From Massilia sp. (GTDB taxonomy: Bacteria > Pseudomonadota > Gammaproteobacteria > Burkholderiales > Burkholderiaceae_D), in the NCBI GenBank assembly GCA_028291845.1, contig JAQGNM010000393.1, forward strand, positions 1-7,777: DNA of 7,777 nt, in the 5' to 3' direction. The translations under genes and the position numbers were made by a program. The notes beneath the pieces are model-generated. The model ran no database searches. It was not told the origin of the DNA and saw nothing but the letters and a program-made list of their open reading frames with translations. This document shows, one piece after another, positions 5,666 to 7,777 of the stretch (positions are counted from its first letter, which is position 1; every line of letters begins with the position of its first letter).

Positions 5666-6628
5666 CTATTGGGAGTTGAAATTTTGCTGGCGTTTGAAAC
5701 GCTCGGTGGCCTCGACCAGGGCGGCGGCGATGCCGCTCTCGAGGGCGCCGTGGCCGGCGTCGGCGATCATGCGCAATTGCGAACCGGGCCAGGCCTGGTG
5801 CAGGCGGTAGGCCGACACCGGCGGACAGATGACGTCGTAACGGCCTTGCACGATCAGCGCGGGCAAGTGCGCAATGCGCGGCAAATCGCGCATCAGCTGC
5901 CCCTCTTCCATGAAGCCGAGGTTGGCCATGTAGTGCGATTCGAGACGGCCGACGCCCAGGTCGAGGGTGTCGGAGGCCGCCTCCTCCGGTTGCGGCAACA
6001 GGAACACCCGGCGCCCTTCAAAACGGCTCCAGGCGCGCGCTGCCGGCCAGTAGCGCTCGGGGTCATCGCTGAGCATGCGGCTGGTGTAAGCATTTAACAA
6101 ATCGCCGCGCTCGTCCGGCGGAATGGGCGCGATAAAATCGTCGTACAGCTCCGGATAAAACGCTTCGATGCCGTGCAAAAACCAGTCGATCTCGCTGGCC
6201 GTGCAGAGAAAAATCCCGCGCAGGACAAAGCCCAGGCAGCGCTGGGGATGGGCCTGGCCATACGCCAGCGCCAGGGTCGAGCCCCACGAGCCGCCGAACA
6301 CCAGCCAACGCGCGATGTCGAATTTGATGCGCAGGGTTTCGATGTCCTCGATCAGCAGCTGGGTGGTGTTGTTGCGCCATTCGCCCAGCGGCGTCGATTT
6401 GCCGGCGCCGCGCTGATCGAACAGGATGATGCGATAGTGCTGCGGATCAAAAAAGCGCCGGTGCTGGGGCGACAGGCCCGCGCCCGGACCGCCGTGCAAA
6501 AAAATCACCGGCACCCCCAGCGGATTGCCGACCTCTTCCCAATAAATCGTATGCCCGCCGCCGACTTCCAGCATGCCGTGGCGGGTGGGCAGGATGGGCG
6601 GGAACAGCGAGGTGGGACTGGCGTGCAT
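5666..6628 (-). CDS. pip: Proline iminopeptidase (prolyl aminopeptidase, peptidase family S33)
   Basis: This 320-residue alpha/beta-hydrolase removes N-terminal proline from peptides, probably in the cytoplasm (no signal peptide). The family motifs are present in order: YWEEVGNP (29-36), oxyanion-hole HGGPG (45-49), DQRGAGKS (71-78), nucleophile Ser114 in GGSWGS, Asp265 in GRYDVICPP and His293 in DAGHGALE. Glu204 (AWSRFEG) and Glu230 (RLESHYM) fall where Serratia prolyl aminopeptidase has Glu204 and Glu232, which bind the substrate amino group. The family's usual Trp before Glu204 is Phe here, a mild change. I chose the ATG at 6626-6628 because homologues begin about 20-30 residues before the YWEEVGNP block; the open frame back to 6754 overlaps the upstream gene and reads as low-complexity. 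It lies 59 bases after the deaminase gene, so an operon is possible, with a weak promoter candidate in the gap. Confidence 0.93.
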   Translation of the reverse strand: MHASPTSLFPPILPTRHGMLEVGGGHTIYWEEVGNPLGVPVIFLHGGPGAGLSPQHRRFFDPQHYRIILFDQRGAGKSTPLGEWRNNTTQLLIEDIETLRIKFDIARWLVFGGSWGSTLALAYGQAHPQRCLGFVLRGIFLCTASEIDWFLHGIEAFYPELYDDFIAPIPPDERGDLLNAYTSRMLSDDPERYWPAARAWSRFEGRRVFLLPQPEEAASDTLDLGVGRLESHYMANLGFMEEGQLMRDLPRIAHLPALIVQGRYDVICPPVSAYRLHQAWPGSQLRMIADAGHGALESGIAAALVEATERFKRQQNFNSQ

Positions 6629-6664
6629 GGATGCGCTTTCGGTGGTGATGCTGGGCTCCCCAGG

Positions 6665-6691
6665 ATTGTAGCCTACCGGAGCGGCACTCAA
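6665..6691 (-). promoter_or_regulatory. Weak candidate promoter upstream of the iminopeptidase gene
   Basis: On the minus strand, TTGAGT (6691-6686, overlapping the stop codon of the deaminase gene) is followed after 15 bases by TACAAT (6670-6665, 5 of 6 to the -10 consensus). The short spacer and 4-of-6 -35 box make it weak. It could give the iminopeptidase gene a transcript of its own with a leader of about 30 bases. Confidence 0.25.
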
Positions 6692-7777
6692 AAGAAGGTG
6701 TTGATGGCGTATTGGACGGTGTAGGCGTCGTCGACCGCCAGCAGCAGCGGCCACTTGTCAAAGGTGGTGCAGGGGTGGGAAATTCCGCATCCCACCAGGT
6801 CGCCGACCGCCAGCGCCGCTTCGCTGCCGGCCGGCAGCCGAAGGTAGGCGTGTTGATCGTTCATTTTGAAAATGCTGCAGCCGGCCGGCAGCGCCACCGG
6901 CCCCCCCGCCGCGCCGGGGCTGTGCATCGACAGCGGGATCGGCAGCTCGATGTCGTAGGAAGCGTCGCGCTTGCCCATGGTAAGGATCGCCAGCGATGGT
7001 TCGGGACGCGATTGCACCATGCTCCACACTTCCAGGGCCGGGCGCAGGCCATCAGCATCGGGCACGGCGCCGCGCGCTGCCTCGCGCGCGGCGAGATCGC
7101 CGAGCTGGCGCAAGTACGAGCCGTGGTCGCTGGTCAGATAGCAGCCGCTGCGCAGGATCGGCAGCAGCGGGCGCGACAGGTCGTGCACGCCGGCAAAGCC
7201 GCGCGCCACCAGGTCGAAATAGCCGGAACCGCCGGCCGACAGCATAATGTCGCTTCTGCCCATGAACAGCTGATCGGCATCGGCCTGGCGGGTCAGGCCG
7301 ACCAGGCGCGCCAAAAAGGCATCGACGGCGGCGACATCGGCGGCGCGGTCGCCGCTCACCTGCAAGCCCTCATAACCCTCGAAGCCGGCCAGCTGCAAGC
7401 CCGGCGCCCGCGCCACCATGTGCGCCAGAGACAGCGCGTCGGCATCGCTGCGGCAACCGGCGCGCTTGCCTTGCATGCCCAGCTCGACCAGCAGCGGCAA
7501 GGGACGCAACAGCGGGTGAGCGGCAACGGCGTCGGACAGGCGCACCACGCCCTCGGGCGAATCGACCAGCGCGAACAACTCGAAGCCGGGGTCGTCATGC
7601 AGCAGGTCGAGCATGCTGGCAATGTCGGCGCGCCCGACCAGCTGGTTCGCCAGCAGCACGCGGCGCACACCGAAGCGTTGCGCCACCCGCACCTGGGTGG
7701 CGCTGGCCAGGGTGATGCCCCAGGCCCCATTGGCCAGTTGGGCGCCGAACAGCTGCGGGCTCATGGTGGTCTTGCCA
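6688..7777 (-). CDS. D-amino-acid deaminase, D-threonine aldolase/D-serine dehydratase-like fold (5' end cut by window)
   Basis: The frame stays open past the ATG at 7764 to the window end, reading Gly-Lys-Thr-Thr before MSPQL. This matches the family's '(R)xHGKT' motif, whose lysine (codon 7773-7771) holds PLP, so the ATG is internal and roughly 50-60 N-terminal residues are missing. The rest is a PLP alanine-racemase-type barrel: GAWGITLASATQV, LLVELGMQGKRAGC, LAGFEGYEG, SAGGSGYFD. A C-terminal D-serine-dehydratase-like domain follows, with the zinc motif GISHPCTTFDKW; His and Cys codons at 6777-6775 and 6771-6769 form the H-x-C pair seen in eukaryotic D-serine dehydratase. Such enzymes convert D-serine or D-threonine to a keto acid plus ammonia, or cleave D-3-hydroxyamino acids. 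Many bacterial members are annotated simply as amino acid deaminase, and the substrate cannot be read from sequence. It lies just upstream of the iminopeptidase gene on the same strand. Confidence 0.85.
   Translation of the reverse strand, partial: GKTTMSPQLFGAQLANGAWGITLASATQVRVAQRFGVRRVLLANQLVGRADIASMLDLLHDDPGFELFALVDSPEGVVRLSDAVAAHPLLRPLPLLVELGMQGKRAGCRSDADALSLAHMVARAPGLQLAGFEGYEGLQVSGDRAADVAAVDAFLARLVGLTRQADADQLFMGRSDIMLSAGGSGYFDLVARGFAGVHDLSRPLLPILRSGCYLTSDHGSYLRQLGDLAAREAARGAVPDADGLRPALEVWSMVQSRPEPSLAILTMGKRDASYDIELPIPLSMHSPGAAGGPVALPAGCSIFKMNDQHAYLRLPAGSEAALAVGDLVGCGISHPCTTFDKWPLLLAVDDAYTVQYAINTFF

Overview
The window looks like chromosomal DNA from a high-GC betaproteobacterium. Protein styles and gene content best fit Oxalobacteraceae (the Massilia/Duganella/Janthinobacterium group). 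This is judged by eye from GC-rich codon use and family resemblance, not from a search. I see no phage, conjugative or CRISPR genes. Most of the window is ordinary housekeeping metabolism; the unusual part is the intergenic repeats.

Layout. Bases 1-300 hold the 3' end of a probable S41 C-terminal processing peptidase. A small hairpin and a candidate promoter follow, then a beta-ketoacyl-ACP synthase III-like gene (377-1501, +). It converges on a fadH-type 2,4-dienoyl-CoA reductase gene (1609-3630, -), and the 107-base gap between them is almost filled by a nested palindrome. The fadH-type gene diverges from a gene for an exported SRPBCC/COQ10-fold protein (3755-4345, +). That gene converges on a small uncharacterised gene (4632-5087, -), and the 286-base gap between them holds two tandem copies of the same palindrome family plus a relic of a gene 3' end. 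The rest lies on the minus strand: a DUF2721 membrane protein (5128-5574), proline iminopeptidase (5666-6628) and, cut by the window end, a PLP/zinc D-amino-acid deaminase of the D-threonine aldolase/D-serine dehydratase fold (6688-7777).

How the genes may work together. The ketoacyl synthase and the dienoyl-CoA reductase both act on acyl chains. Close relatives of the former are known to draw beta-oxidation intermediates into fatty acid synthesis, so the pair could link breakdown and synthesis of fatty acids; this is inference. The deaminase and the iminopeptidase are 59 bases apart on one strand and could form an amino acid/peptide scavenging unit.

The most notable signal is at 4352-4658. 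An 86-base core is repeated without a mismatch at a 161-base offset. Each copy is followed by the last codons of the same minus-strand reading frame (ERNSYAA-stop). The two tails differ at four of eight codons, all at synonymous third positions, so the palindrome appears to sit next to a decayed paralogue's 3' end.
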